From Asticcacaulis sp. ZE23SCel15 (GTDB taxonomy: Bacteria; Pseudomonadota; Alphaproteobacteria; Caulobacterales; Caulobacteraceae), in the NCBI RefSeq assembly GCF_030505395.1, contig NZ_CP130044.1:1473001-1537000 (forward strand): a stretch of 64,000 nt of DNA, given 5' to 3'. Under the pieces are notes generated by a model. It had not been told where the DNA came from. It ran no database searches and saw only the letters and a program-made list of their open reading frames with translations. Shown piece by piece: positions 1 to 8,091 of this stretch (position 1 is its first letter; every line of letters starts with the position of its first letter). The position numbers and the translations under genes are program-made.

Positions 1-133
1 GAGCGGCTCTATGCGTCTGGATGGCGCCGCCAGACAGGCCGTAAAAACCTGGAAGTTTACCCCCGCCCGCCGCAACGGGCAGGCTGTCGAGTTGTGGGTC
101 AATGTACCCATTCGTTTTAATCTGAAATCGTAG
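1..133 (+). CDS. TonB-family energy transducer, C-terminal end (partial)
   Basis: The window opens inside a reading frame that encodes 43 residues and ends with TAG at 131-133. The visible part contains AVKTWKFTPARRNGQ and ends WVNVPIRFNL, which is the typical last strand-helix-strand of the TonB C-terminal domain. That domain sits in the periplasm and contacts the TonB box of outer-membrane receptors to pass on energy from ExbBD. The N-terminal anchor and proline-rich spacer lie outside the window. The next gene starts only 23 bases later, so the two are probably co-transcribed, and a TonB-dependent receptor follows at 1306. The family call is firm, but which TonB paralogue it is cannot be told. 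Confidence 0.85.
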   Translation, partial: SGSMRLDGAARQAVKTWKFTPARRNGQAVELWVNVPIRFNLKS

Positions 134-156
134 TCTTCATCGGGAACCTTAACGAC

Positions 157-1047
157 ATGAAATTCACCAAAGGTCTTATCAGTTCGCTGGCGCTTCTGGC
201 CGCACTCGGTCCGGTCAGCGCTGTGGCCCACAGCCAATGGCTGCTGCCATCAGCCACTCAGGTTGAGGTCTCGACCAATCCGCAGCGCCCGACCTATGTG
301 ACGGTTGATGCGGCGTCGTCTAACGGCCTGTTCTACGCCGACCACAACGCCATGCGCCTGACCGGCCTGCAAATCACCGGCCCTGATGGTGCGGCGGTTG
401 AGCCTGAGAACGTCTCAACGGGTAAGCTGCGCTCGACCTTTGATGTTAAGCTGCTTAAGCCCGGCACTTACCGCATCGCGTCGGTCAATAATTCGGTCAT
501 GGCCCGCTACAAAAAGGACGGCCAGGACGTTAACTTTCGCGGCACCGAAGAGGCCTTCGCCAAGGACGTCCCGGCAAATGCCGAAGGGCTGACCGTTTCG
601 CGCAATTTTGGCCGGGTTGAGACCTTTGTGACATCAGGCGCGCCGACCGACATCAAGGCGATCGGTAAGGGCCTTGAGATTCTGCCGCTACAACCGACCA
701 CCGATCTGGTGCTGGGGGAGTCCGCCAAATTCCGCGTGCTGGTTGACGGCAAGCCGACGTCTGGCCTGTCGATCAAGATCGTTCCCGGCGGGGTACGCTA
801 CCGCGGCGCGCTTAAGGATCAGGTTCTGAAAACCGATGCCAACGGTGAGTTTTCGATCAAGTGGGAACTGGCCGGCGCCTATTGGGTCAACACCAGCTAT
901 CCGCCGCGTCCGGAAGCCGACGATGATGACGCGCCCGCCGGTGGTCCGGCGGCGGGTGGCCAAGGTGGTGGTATGGGTGCGCCGCGTGGCCCGATGGCTC
1001 CGCTTCGCATGTCCTATTCGGTCACGCTTGAGGTCATGCCTCAGTAG
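157..1047 (+). CDS. DUF4198-family periplasmic protein
   Basis: This encodes 296 residues with a Sec signal peptide (about 1-24, cleavage near AVAHS). After it comes the HSQWLLPS start typical of DUF4198 proteins, a family often found with metal (nickel or cobalt) uptake genes and TonB receptors. Two beta-rich parts follow, the second (about 180-245) resembling an Ig-like or carboxypeptidase-regulatory fold with a TDANGEFSIKW motif. Near the C-terminus is an unusual acidic and glycine/proline-rich insert (about 250-280, starting with four aspartates), which might bind metal. It follows a tonB gene by 23 bases and precedes a siderophore receptor, so a role in metal uptake is likely but unproven. 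A hairpin terminator follows. Confidence 0.75.
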   Translation: MKFTKGLISSLALLAALGPVSAVAHSQWLLPSATQVEVSTNPQRPTYVTVDAASSNGLFYADHNAMRLTGLQITGPDGAAVEPENVSTGKLRSTFDVKLLKPGTYRIASVNNSVMARYKKDGQDVNFRGTEEAFAKDVPANAEGLTVSRNFGRVETFVTSGAPTDIKAIGKGLEILPLQPTTDLVLGESAKFRVLVDGKPTSGLSIKIVPGGVRYRGALKDQVLKTDANGEFSIKWELAGAYWVNTSYPPRPEADDDDAPAGGPAAGGQGGGMGAPRGPMAPLRMSYSVTLEVMPQ

Positions 1048-1069
1048 TTAAGGCGGTAAATTGAACGGT

Positions 1070-1107
1070 AAAGGGCTGCTCATTTCGCGATGAGTGGCCC
1101 TTTTCTT
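1070..1107 (+). terminator. Intrinsic terminator after the DUF4198 gene
   Basis: AAAGGGC (1070-1076) pairs with GCCCTTT (1097-1103), and CTCAT pairs with ATGAG inside the same stem. A T-rich stretch (TTTTCTT) follows. Confidence 0.7.
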
Positions 1108-1168
1108 TACGCGTGCATTTGTATCGGCTGTGAAATGTGTTGGTTTTTTGCCACAATTTTTACAAGTT

Positions 1169-1253
1169 GATAATGAAAGTCAAAAACCGGTCGTTTTGCA
1201 CTTGCAAAAGACGGGATTAGGTTTAATCGGGCTTGCGAATGATTATTAACTGC
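1169..1253 (+). promoter_or_regulatory. Candidate Fur-binding region upstream of the siderophore receptor
   Basis: The 198-base leader of the receptor gene holds two AT-rich stretches that resemble the 19-base Fur box. By eye, bases 1169-1187 (beginning GATAATGAAAGTC) match the E. coli consensus at about 14 of 19 positions, and bases 1235-1253 match at about 11 of 19. Iron control is expected for a Fiu-like receptor, but these matches are imperfect and were made without a scoring matrix. Confidence 0.4.
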
Positions 1254-1305
1254 GGGATGCGGTTGGTGATCTCTCGATATTCACAAGTACGGAAAACCAA
1301 AACCC

Positions 1306-3627
1306 ATGACCAAAATTCGCAGCCGTAAACACAGCGTCAATCGCTATCTGGCCACCGTCGCCGCCGTAGCCCTTCCGGCCATGCCCCTCATCGCCCATGC
1401 TCAGGCCGCCGAAGAAAAGACCCTGAAAGAAGTCACGGTCACGGCCACGGTTGATAAGTATAAGCGCGAAGTCACCAACCCCAAGAACACGCAGCCGCTG
1501 CTTGATACGCCGCAAACCATTTCGGTCATCGGCAGAGAACTGATTGAAGAGCAGGGTGCTGTGTCGCTGGTCGAAGCCCTGCGCAACACGCCGGGCATCA
1601 CCCTGCAAATGGGTGAAAACGGCAACTCCTCAACGGGCGACACCTTCCAGATGCGCGGTTTCTCGATGCAGAATTCGCTCTATCAGGACGGCATCCGCGA
1701 CGTCGGCGCTATCACGCGCGACACCTTTAACGTCGAGCAGATCGAAATCGCTAAGGGCCCTGCGGGTTCGGATGCTGGTCGCGGTGCCTCGGCCGGTTTC
1801 ATCAACACGGTCACCAAGCTGCCGCAACTGGGCACGCTCTATTCCGGCACGGCCGCTGTCACGACCGAAGAAGGCTATCGCCTCACGGCTGATGGTAATG
1901 TTCAACTCAGCGACACTATCGCGTTTCGTCTGAACGCCATGGTTCAGGATCTGCCGGCTGTGGATCGTGATCAGGTTGAAAACACTGGTCATGGTATTGC
2001 GCCGTCGATCGCCTTTGGTTTGGGCACCAGAAGCCGGTTCTACGTTTTTGCGCAGCACGTGAAGGCCGACAATGTCCCCGACGGCGGTATTCCGGCCATT
2101 GGTTATGAGGGCTTTGTCTATGTGGCTCCGGCGACTAATCCGCCGTCTTCGGCTGTGGTCGATGCCATCAACAGCGCACCGCGCGTCAGCAACTCCAACT
2201 ATTACGGCAGCCGCAATGACTTCGAAAAGACCGAAGCCAATATGCTGACCGGTAAGTTTGAATATGATCTGGGCGAAAACACCTTCCTGACCAGCATTGT
2301 GCGTTATGGTAAGAATTCTCAGCGCCGTGATCAGACTGGCACCGTCGGAATTTCCTATGGCGGCGCAACCGCTCCGGCTTGGAACACGAACCGCGACACA
2401 TGGACGGTGTCTCGCTCGCGTCAGGGCACTAACAACGAAAACGAAGTCTTTGTAGCTCAGACCAACCTGACGACCTCGTTCATGACCGGTTCGATCCAGC
2501 ATGATCTGGCCGCCGGTATCGAGCTGTCGAAAGAAGACTTCCGCACGGACACGCTTCGGGTCGTTACCGGCACCTCAACGACTGCCGCCAACCTCTATAA
2601 CCCCAGCGTGAATGATACCTTCGCGCCTTTGGAGCATAGTGGTGCCTTTAATGAGGGTGAAACTACTACGGCGGCGCTGTATGCGTTTGATACGATCAAG
2701 TTCAATGACCAGTGGATGGTTAATCTTAGCGCTCGCGTTGAAAGCTATGATATCGAAGCCAATGGTGCGGTTCGTTCTACGGCCACAAGCCATCCGACTC
2801 TGCCGGTCGATACACTGGTGGTGTCACCTGAAATTTCCGCCGACGGTACGCTGTTTAGCTGGAAAATCGGTGGCGTCTATAAGCCTGTGCCTAACGCCTC
2901 GATCTATGCGGCTGTGGCCAATTCCAAGACCCCTCCGGGCAGCCTGAACGGTCAGTTGAATGCCGGTGCTACCAACATCAACAACCCGAACCTCGACCCG
3001 CAGGAAACCCTGAACTACGAAATCGGCACAAAGTGGGACCTGTTTGAGGCCCGTCTGGGGCTGACGGCAGCGTTCTACCGCTCTGAAAACGAGAATGAGA
3101 TCGTTGTCGATATCGACCCAAGTCTTACCGGCGTAATTGCCGAACAGATCGGCAAGCGCGTGGTCGAAGGTATTGAACTCAGCGCGGTCGGTAAGATCAC
3201 CGACAAATGGTCGATCACTGCGGGCATTCAGACCATGAACACCGAATATGAAGAAGGCTCCGGCACGGGCACGACCGCCAACGGCGCGGGTGTACGCTGG
3301 TCGCCGGAACTGACCGGTACTGTGTGGACGACCTATGCTGACCTCATTCCGGGTCTGACCATTGGCGGTGGGGCGCGCTACACCAGCGAGCAGATCCGTT
3401 CGACTACACCGGGCACAAATTTTGCGGTGACAACCTTGCCTGAAATCCCCGCCTATTGGGTGTGGGACGGTATGGCCAGCTACGACCTGACCGATAAGGT
3501 CACGGTGCAACTGAACGTCTATAACCTGTTCGACGAAGACTATCTGTCCACCCTGAACAATGGTGGCAGCCGGATCATGATCGGTACGCCGCGTTATGCC
3601 AAGCTGACCGCCAGCATGAAGTTCTAA
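1306..3627 (+). CDS. TonB-dependent siderophore receptor (Fiu/catecholate type)
   Basis: This 773-residue outer-membrane receptor has a signal peptide (about 1-35, ending AHAQA) and a TonB box-like LKEVTVTAT just after it. The plug domain (about 50-165) carries TPQTISVIG, ALRNTPGITL, MRGFSMQ and VEQIEIAKGPAG, and a 22-strand barrel runs to the terminal aromatic residue of ASMKF. The plug reads very like the Fiu/PiuA group, which import monomeric catechol siderophores and catechol antibiotics. The gene just downstream encodes PiuC, the usual partner of Fiu/PiuA receptors, which strengthens the call. A terminator-like hairpin separates them. The start fits the signal peptide, and Fur-like sequences lie upstream. 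Confidence 0.9.
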   Translation: MTKIRSRKHSVNRYLATVAAVALPAMPLIAHAQAAEEKTLKEVTVTATVDKYKREVTNPKNTQPLLDTPQTISVIGRELIEEQGAVSLVEALRNTPGITLQMGENGNSSTGDTFQMRGFSMQNSLYQDGIRDVGAITRDTFNVEQIEIAKGPAGSDAGRGASAGFINTVTKLPQLGTLYSGTAAVTTEEGYRLTADGNVQLSDTIAFRLNAMVQDLPAVDRDQVENTGHGIAPSIAFGLGTRSRFYVFAQHVKADNVPDGGIPAIGYEGFVYVAPATNPPSSAVVDAINSAPRVSNSNYYGSRNDFEKTEANMLTGKFEYDLGENTFLTSIVRYGKNSQRRDQTGTVGISYGGATAPAWNTNRDTWTVSRSRQGTNNENEVFVAQTNLTTSFMTGSIQHDLAAGIELSKEDFRTDTLRVVTGTSTTAANLYNPSVNDTFAPLEHSGAFNEGETTTAALYAFDTIKFNDQWMVNLSARVESYDIEANGAVRSTATSHPTLPVDTLVVSPEISADGTLFSWKIGGVYKPVPNASIYAAVANSKTPPGSLNGQLNAGATNINNPNLDPQETLNYEIGTKWDLFEARLGLTAAFYRSENENEIVVDIDPSLTGVIAEQIGKRVVEGIELSAVGKITDKWSITAGIQTMNTEYEEGSGTGTTANGAGVRWSPELTGTVWTTYADLIPGLTIGGGARYTSEQIRSTTPGTNFAVTTLPEIPAYWVWDGMASYDLTDKVTVQLNVYNLFDEDYLSTLNNGGSRIMIGTPRYAKLTASMKF

Positions 3628-3650
3628 TCCATAGGACTGCGACAAAAAGA

Positions 3651-3685
3651 ACGGCCCCCGTTGTCATGACGGGGGCTGTTTTTAT
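3651..3685 (+). terminator. Intrinsic terminator between receptor gene and piuC
   Basis: GGCCCCCGT (from 3653) pairs with ACGGGGGC (from 3669), and TGTTTTTATT follows. The stem lies only about 40 bases before piuC, so it may act as a partial terminator that lowers piuC expression relative to the receptor. Confidence 0.7.
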
Positions 3686-3723
3686 TGGGAAAACCTGTAA
3701 AACGGTATCAGGAGGCGACCGCT

Positions 3724-4404
3724 ATGATGCTGCATATCCCTGAAATTCTGACCCGTGATCAGGTGGCGGATATCCGCGTAACGCTTGAAGGCGCCAACTG
3801 GCATGACGGAGCGGCCACAGCGGGGCCGCAGGCGGTACAGGTCAAGCAGAACCGGCAATTACCCGCCGATGCCCCTCAGTCCCAGATCCTGGCCGATATG
3901 GTCACAAAGGCGCTCAAAGCCCACCCGCTGTTTATATCGGCCGCCCTGCCGCACATTATCCTGACGCCGCGCTTTAATGCCTACGAAAGCGGCGGGCATT
4001 ACGGCAACCATGTCGACAGTGCCATCCATTTCGATCCGCTCAAACAGATCAGCGTGCGCACCGATGTGTCCTGCACAGTGTTTCTGAACGATCCCACGGA
4101 CTATGACGGCGGCGAATTGATCATTGAAGATACTTACGGCGCCCATGAGGTGAAACTTAAGTCCGGTGATGCCATACTCTATCCATCGACCTCCCTGCAC
4201 CGGGTCGAGCCGGTCACGCGCGGCGTGCGCTTGGCGTCGTTTCTGTGGGTGCAAAGCATGGTCAGGGACGATACCCGCCGTCAGATGTTATTCGATTTGG
4301 ATATGACCATTCTGAGACTGCGCCAGACCCTCGGCGACAGTGCCGAAGTGGTGACGCTGACGGCGCATTATCATAACCTTCTGCGGCAATGGGCGGATTT
4401 ATGA
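3724..4404 (+). CDS. piuC: Fe(II)/2-oxoglutarate dioxygenase, PKHD-type (PiuC/YbiX)
   Basis: The 226-residue protein matches the PiuC/YbiX family in length and in its opening [16 protein letters not shown]. The iron-binding facial triad is visible as H96-x-D98 (GNHVDSAIH) and H159 ([10 protein letters not shown]). The protein is cytoplasmic and belongs to the 2-oxoglutarate-dependent oxygenases. In other bacteria piuC pairs with Fiu/PiuA catechol-siderophore receptors, as here, but its substrate is not settled. The reading frame is open back to 3685. The ATG at 3724 was chosen because GGAGG at 3711-3715 lies 8 bases upstream and the resulting length matches the family. The next gene starts 10 bases later. 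Confidence 0.88.
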   Translation: MMLHIPEILTRDQVADIRVTLEGANWHDGAATAGPQAVQVKQNRQLPADAPQSQILADMVTKALKAHPLFISAALPHIILTPRFNAYESGGHYGNHVDSAIHFDPLKQISVRTDVSCTVFLNDPTDYDGGELIIEDTYGAHEVKLKSGDAILYPSTSLHRVEPVTRGVRLASFLWVQSMVRDDTRRQMLFDLDMTILRLRQTLGDSAEVVTLTAHYHNLLRQWADL

Positions 4405-4414
4405 GGGCTGGCCT

Positions 4415-5506
4415 GTGACCATACTGACCGCCATTCCGCGCGATATCGTCAGCCTCAGCGACTATGAGCGCTATGCCCGCGCGCGGCTGGATGACAATGC
4501 CTGGGTCTATCTGATGAGCGGGGCGGGTGATGAACTGACCGTGACTGATAATACGCAGGCCTATCAGCGCATTAAACTGGCGGGCCATGTGCTGGGGGAG
4601 GTGGCGGGCGGCCATACCCGGCTTGAGATTTTCGGGCGCACCCTGCCGCATCCGATATGTGTGGCGCCTATGGCCTATCATAAACTGTTCCATCCGGACG
4701 GGGAGGCGGCGACGGCCATGGGCGCTGGCGCGGTCGGGGCGGGCATGGTCATAAGCTCGCTGGCGTCGGTGTCGTTTGAGGAGATTGCGGCCAAGGCCAC
4801 AGGCCCGTTATGGCTGCAGCTTTATTTGCAACCGGATCGGGGCGCGGTGCTTGAGATGGTGCGCCGGGCGGAAGCGTTAGGGTTTGCGGGGCTGATGGTC
4901 ACGGTCGATGCGCCGCTGGCGGGTCTGCGCAATCGCGAACAGCGGGCTGGATTCGCGCTGCCCGACGGGGTGCGAGCGGTTAATGTCACGCCGCCGTCCG
5001 CGCCCTTGCCGTCGCTTTCTGCCGGTCAGAGCGTGGTGTTTGATGGCCTGATGGCGCAGGCACCGACCTGGGCCGATATGGAATGGCTGGTTGGGCAAAC
5101 CTCCCTGCCGGTTGTTCTTAAGGGCATACTGACGCCCACGGATGCCGTGCGGGCTTTTGAGGTCGGGGCGGCGGGTGTGGTTATATCCAATCATGGCGGG
5201 CGTATTCTTGACGGCCTGCCCGCAACAATAGACGTGCTACCCGCCATAGTCGCCGCTACCCAAGGACGTGGGCCGGTGCTGATCGATGGTGGTATCCGGC
5301 GCGGCAGTGACATTTTTAAGGCGCTGGCGCTGGGGGCGTCTGCGGTGATGATTGGACGTCCGGTGATGTACGCGCTCGCCACCGCCGGGGCTTTAGGGGT
5401 GGCGCACGCCATTCGCACCCTGCACGAAGAACTGGAAGTGGTTATGGCCTTAAGTGGCTGCGCGACCTTAGACGATATCGGGCCGCAGCATGTGCTTACC
5501 GCCTGA
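4415..5506 (+). CDS. FMN-dependent alpha-hydroxy-acid oxidase/dehydrogenase
   Basis: This encodes a 363-residue TIM-barrel flavoenzyme of the glycolate oxidase/lactate dehydrogenase (LldD) family. Visible signatures are the N-terminal DYERYARARLDDNAWVYL, PICVAPMAYHKLFHPDGE, LWLQLYLQPDR, the lysine of VVLKGILT, the catalytic SNHGGR (H260, R263) and the FMN phosphate loop DGGIRRGSDIFKALALGA. Such enzymes oxidise an L-2-hydroxy acid to a 2-oxo acid and pass electrons to oxygen or a carrier. There is no signal peptide. It starts with GTG 10 bases after piuC and probably shares its transcript, so the substrate may relate to siderophore or iron metabolism, but the sequence does not show this. Confidence 0.85.
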   Translation: MTILTAIPRDIVSLSDYERYARARLDDNAWVYLMSGAGDELTVTDNTQAYQRIKLAGHVLGEVAGGHTRLEIFGRTLPHPICVAPMAYHKLFHPDGEAATAMGAGAVGAGMVISSLASVSFEEIAAKATGPLWLQLYLQPDRGAVLEMVRRAEALGFAGLMVTVDAPLAGLRNREQRAGFALPDGVRAVNVTPPSAPLPSLSAGQSVVFDGLMAQAPTWADMEWLVGQTSLPVVLKGILTPTDAVRAFEVGAAGVVISNHGGRILDGLPATIDVLPAIVAATQGRGPVLIDGGIRRGSDIFKALALGASAVMIGRPVMYALATAGALGVAHAIRTLHEELEVVMALSGCATLDDIGPQHVLTA

Positions 5507-5589
5507 CCTGACGTGTCATTCGAATGACATTGTAAATAATTTGTAAAGCGATTGGTTGCCTAAGTCTGAAATCGGTCTTAACGTGGTCT

Positions 5590-5700
5590 TGTCCGGCGAC
5601 TTTGACCTATCGACCTCCCTCAATAGGCCAAGGCTTGCGCCCAAACTGGCCACAGCATAAGGCACCCGTCAGGACGCACACGCCTGACGGGTTTATTTTA
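5590..5700 (+). ncRNA. Candidate small RNA with a CCTCCC loop and terminator
   Basis: The 271-base gap between two genes contains a possible sRNA unit. TTGACCTAT (5602-5610) pairs with ATAGGCCAA (5623-5631), with one mismatch, and presents a loop with CCTCCC at 5614-5619. A perfect 10-base terminator stem follows (ACCCGTCAGG 5664-5673 with CCTGACGGGT 5683-5692), then TTATTTTA. A weak promoter (TTGCCT 5556-5561, 17 bases, TAACGT 5579-5584) would start transcription near 5591. Loops complementary to the Shine-Dalgarno sequence are a known feature of alphaproteobacterial trans-acting sRNAs. The terminator could instead simply end the upstream operon. Confidence 0.4.
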
Positions 5701-5777
5701 TACTTAAACTAAACTTAAAATTATTCTTGCTCATAAAATTTTGTTGGCTTGGAGTGCACGACTATCTGGAAACCGCT

Positions 5778-6035
5778 TTAATTGCGGCGGCCCGGGATGT
5801 GTGCTTTCAGCCCCATGTCGTGTTCTATCTGCTCGCGCAACTGCATCCGTTTGGCTAGGGAATAGGTATTGAGGCAAATGGTAAAAGTGGCGCCAATCAA
5901 CTCGGCCACCTCGGTTTCGCCTTCGGCCTCGGCGATCGATTTGATGTAGTCGAGAGCTGCAATCACATTATGAATGGTTTGCTCGCTGTTATCGAGATCT
6001 TCCAGTGAAAACACACCCGTATCTGTCTGGCTCAT
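5778..6035 (-). CDS. Hypothetical small acidic helical protein
   Basis: This encodes 85 residues. I do not recognise the family. The protein is rich in Glu, Ala, Ile and Leu, looks entirely alpha-helical and has no signal peptide or membrane segment. The C-terminal tail is basic (IPGRRN). The second ATG (6035) was chosen because AGGGA lies 8 bases before it but only 2 bases before the first ATG at 6041. Its genomic partner is the downstream LuxR-type gene on the other side of a 120-base gap, in the opposite order of transcription flow. No function can be assigned. Confidence 0.5.
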   Translation of the reverse strand: MSQTDTGVFSLEDLDNSEQTIHNVIAALDYIKSIAEAEGETEVAELIGATFTICLNTYSLAKRMQLREQIEHDMGLKAHIPGRRN

Positions 6036-6161
6036 ACGCATATTCCCTGACCCGTAGTGAACGAAAGCCCCCGCCCTCGAAACCGCAGATATCAGCCTAA
6101 TCGAAAAATCTATGCGTGGGCATCACGAGAATACGTGATGCGGACATGTATATTTGCGGAA

Positions 6162-6902
6162 TCAAGGATGAATTATGCCGGCCATGACGGCTTTAACGAC
6201 CGCCTGAACGCGGTTGGTGACGTCAAGCTTGCGGAAAATGTGGCGCATATGGGTATCGACGGTATTGCGGCTAATGGTCAGGATGGAGGCAATATCCTCA
6301 TCAGTCTTGCCGGCCGCGACCCATAGCAGGATTTCCTCTTCCTTGGGCGTCAGGACGGTGAAGGTCTGCGATGCCGGACGGACGTACAGGCGTTTATAGG
6401 CGGCGTAAAACTGGGTGCAATAGGCGCTGATCAGATCAAGGTTTCCAAGACAGGCATCCGTGCGTTCAGTGCTGGCCAGAGCCACACCGGCGATCTGGGC
6501 GCGGCGACCTTTGAACGGGACGCCAATGCCGTTATTCAACCCGGCTTCTTCGGCCAGCCGCATCAGGCTTATTTGAACCTTATCCAGCGATTGCTGTTTT
6601 TCGAGATCCGACCACAAAAACCCCCAGTGATGTGTGGCCGCGGCGCGCAGTACAGGGTCAAAGCGCGCCAGCCCTTTTTCTTCATAATGTTTTTGCCAGT
6701 CTTCGGGATAATTGACCAGCAAGCCTGTGCGATTAAATTCGGCCGGTATATCCAGATCGCGCGGCACCGAAAAATTAATCAGATCGTAGCCAAACCTGTT
6801 CATGGCAGTGGTAAAGGTGCCAAACAGGTCATCCGCCGTTGCGGCGCGTGCCGTATCCGTAATAAAATCTTCGAAGCGATGTGTACCTGGTGTATGCAGC
6901 AT
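6162..6902 (-). CDS. LuxR-family regulator with autoinducer-binding domain (solo)
   Basis: The 246 residues combine an N-terminal autoinducer-binding domain (about 10-165) with a C-terminal LuxR helix-turn-helix (about 178-240: LTPKEEEILLWVAAGKTDED, ISRNTVDTHMRHIFRKL). In the sensor domain the residues known to line the acyl-homoserine lactone pocket look preserved: W and Y in EDWQKHYEEKG, D-P in RFDPVL, a Trp in GFLWSDL and G in NGIGVPF. This suggests it can bind a lactone-like signal. No luxI-type synthase gene is present in the window, so it is a solo or orphan receptor. The divergent neighbour is an M14 carboxypeptidase, a possible target. Confidence 0.85.
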   Translation of the reverse strand: MLHTPGTHRFEDFITDTARAATADDLFGTFTTAMNRFGYDLINFSVPRDLDIPAEFNRTGLLVNYPEDWQKHYEEKGLARFDPVLRAAATHHWGFLWSDLEKQQSLDKVQISLMRLAEEAGLNNGIGVPFKGRRAQIAGVALASTERTDACLGNLDLISAYCTQFYAAYKRLYVRPASQTFTVLTPKEEEILLWVAAGKTDEDIASILTISRNTVDTHMRHIFRKLDVTNRVQAVVKAVMAGIIHP

Positions 6903-6984
6903 GACTTGAATTAAGGCTTTGTTGGGGTCACGCTACACGGCAATTGTGATCACGACAACGACTAAGGTTATAAGGTAGATAATA

Positions 6985-8088
6985 ATGGCTTTGGCAGTGT
7001 CTTCTGATTTCGATGGCGGTAATATTGAGGTCATCACCACGTCCGGCACGCAGGCCGATCTGCGCATCCGTAAAGACAGCCGCGCGGGCTGGAGCCAGTG
7101 GTTTTATTTTCGCGTGGACTGTGAGGCGGGCCAGCCGCTGGCTCTGACCCTCAAAGATGTTGACCAGTGTTCATACCCCGGTGGCTGGGAGAATTACCGC
7201 GCCCGTGTCTCAGAAGATGGGCAGGTTTGGCGTCAATGCGACACCGACTATGACAACGGTGACCTGATCATCAGCTATACCCCGAAAACACCGGTCGTTT
7301 GGTTTGCCTATTTCGCGCCCTATGGCCTGAACCGCCATGAGGAACTGCTGCACCGGGCGGTGGGCGCAGGCGCCAAGCTCGATATCATCGGTCATTCGAC
7401 TGAGGGGCGTCCCATTTCCCGCCTGCGGTTCGGCAGTGGCCGCAAAAAAGTGTGGTTTCTGGGGCGGCAGCATTCTGGCGAGACTATGGCGAGCTGGTGG
7501 ATGGAAGGGGCGGTCGCAAACCTGATGAAAACCGATGACCCGGCCGTGACGGAACTGCTGTCGAAAGCGACCGTCTATCTGGTGCCACTGGTTAATATCG
7601 ACGGCGCGTTCCACGGCAATCTGCGCGCCAATGCCGCAGGCCTCGATCTGAACCGGCAATGGCATATTCCGCCTGACAATGCGCCCGAAGTCGCAGCTAT
7701 CCTTAAGGCCATGGACGATACCGGCGTGGACTTCATGATGGATGTCCATGGCGATGAAGCGATCCCGCATGTCTTCATTGATGGCTGCGATATCGATGTG
7801 AAATCGACCCCGGCCCAAAAGACAGGCTGTCAGGACTATTACGCCGCCCTGCTGAAGGCCTCACCGGCCTTTCAGATCACCTATGGTTATCCACCCAACT
7901 TTGGGGGGGATGACGCCCCGACCATCTGCGCGCGTGCCGTGCCCCGCCGTTATGGCTGTGTCGGCATGACGCTGGAGATGCCGTTCAAGGACAGCCTTGA
8001 TGCGCCCGATCCTGAACAGGGTTGGTCGCCGCAGGCCAGTGCCGATCTGGGTGTAGCCTGTCTGAAAGCCCTTAATGGGGTAATATAA
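6985..8088 (+). CDS. M14-type zinc carboxypeptidase (cytosolic carboxypeptidase-like)
   Basis: The 367 residues have the two-part build of bacterial cytosolic carboxypeptidases. An N-terminal beta-rich domain (about 1-130, with WSQWFYFRV and YTPKTPVVWFAYFAPY) is followed by the metallopeptidase domain. The zinc ligands are visible as H163 and E166 (GRQHSGET) and H255 (MDVHGDE). Substrate contacts are in GLDLNRQW, and the catalytic glutamate is E331 in MTLEMPF. There is no signal peptide, so it acts in the cytoplasm. The substrate is unknown; relatives trim C-terminal residues from proteins or peptides. It ends 3 bases before the convergent GGDEF-EAL gene and is divergent from a LuxR-type regulator. 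Confidence 0.85.
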   Translation: MALAVSSDFDGGNIEVITTSGTQADLRIRKDSRAGWSQWFYFRVDCEAGQPLALTLKDVDQCSYPGGWENYRARVSEDGQVWRQCDTDYDNGDLIISYTPKTPVVWFAYFAPYGLNRHEELLHRAVGAGAKLDIIGHSTEGRPISRLRFGSGRKKVWFLGRQHSGETMASWWMEGAVANLMKTDDPAVTELLSKATVYLVPLVNIDGAFHGNLRANAAGLDLNRQWHIPPDNAPEVAAILKAMDDTGVDFMMDVHGDEAIPHVFIDGCDIDVKSTPAQKTGCQDYYAALLKASPAFQITYGYPPNFGGDDAPTICARAVPRRYGCVGMTLEMPFKDSLDAPDPEQGWSPQASADLGVACLKALNGVI

Positions 8089-8091
8089 CGA

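Noticed and set aside
1630-2502. Long minus-strand frame opposite the siderophore receptor
   Set aside because: It is the shadow of the receptor gene; the translated sequence has no family resemblance.
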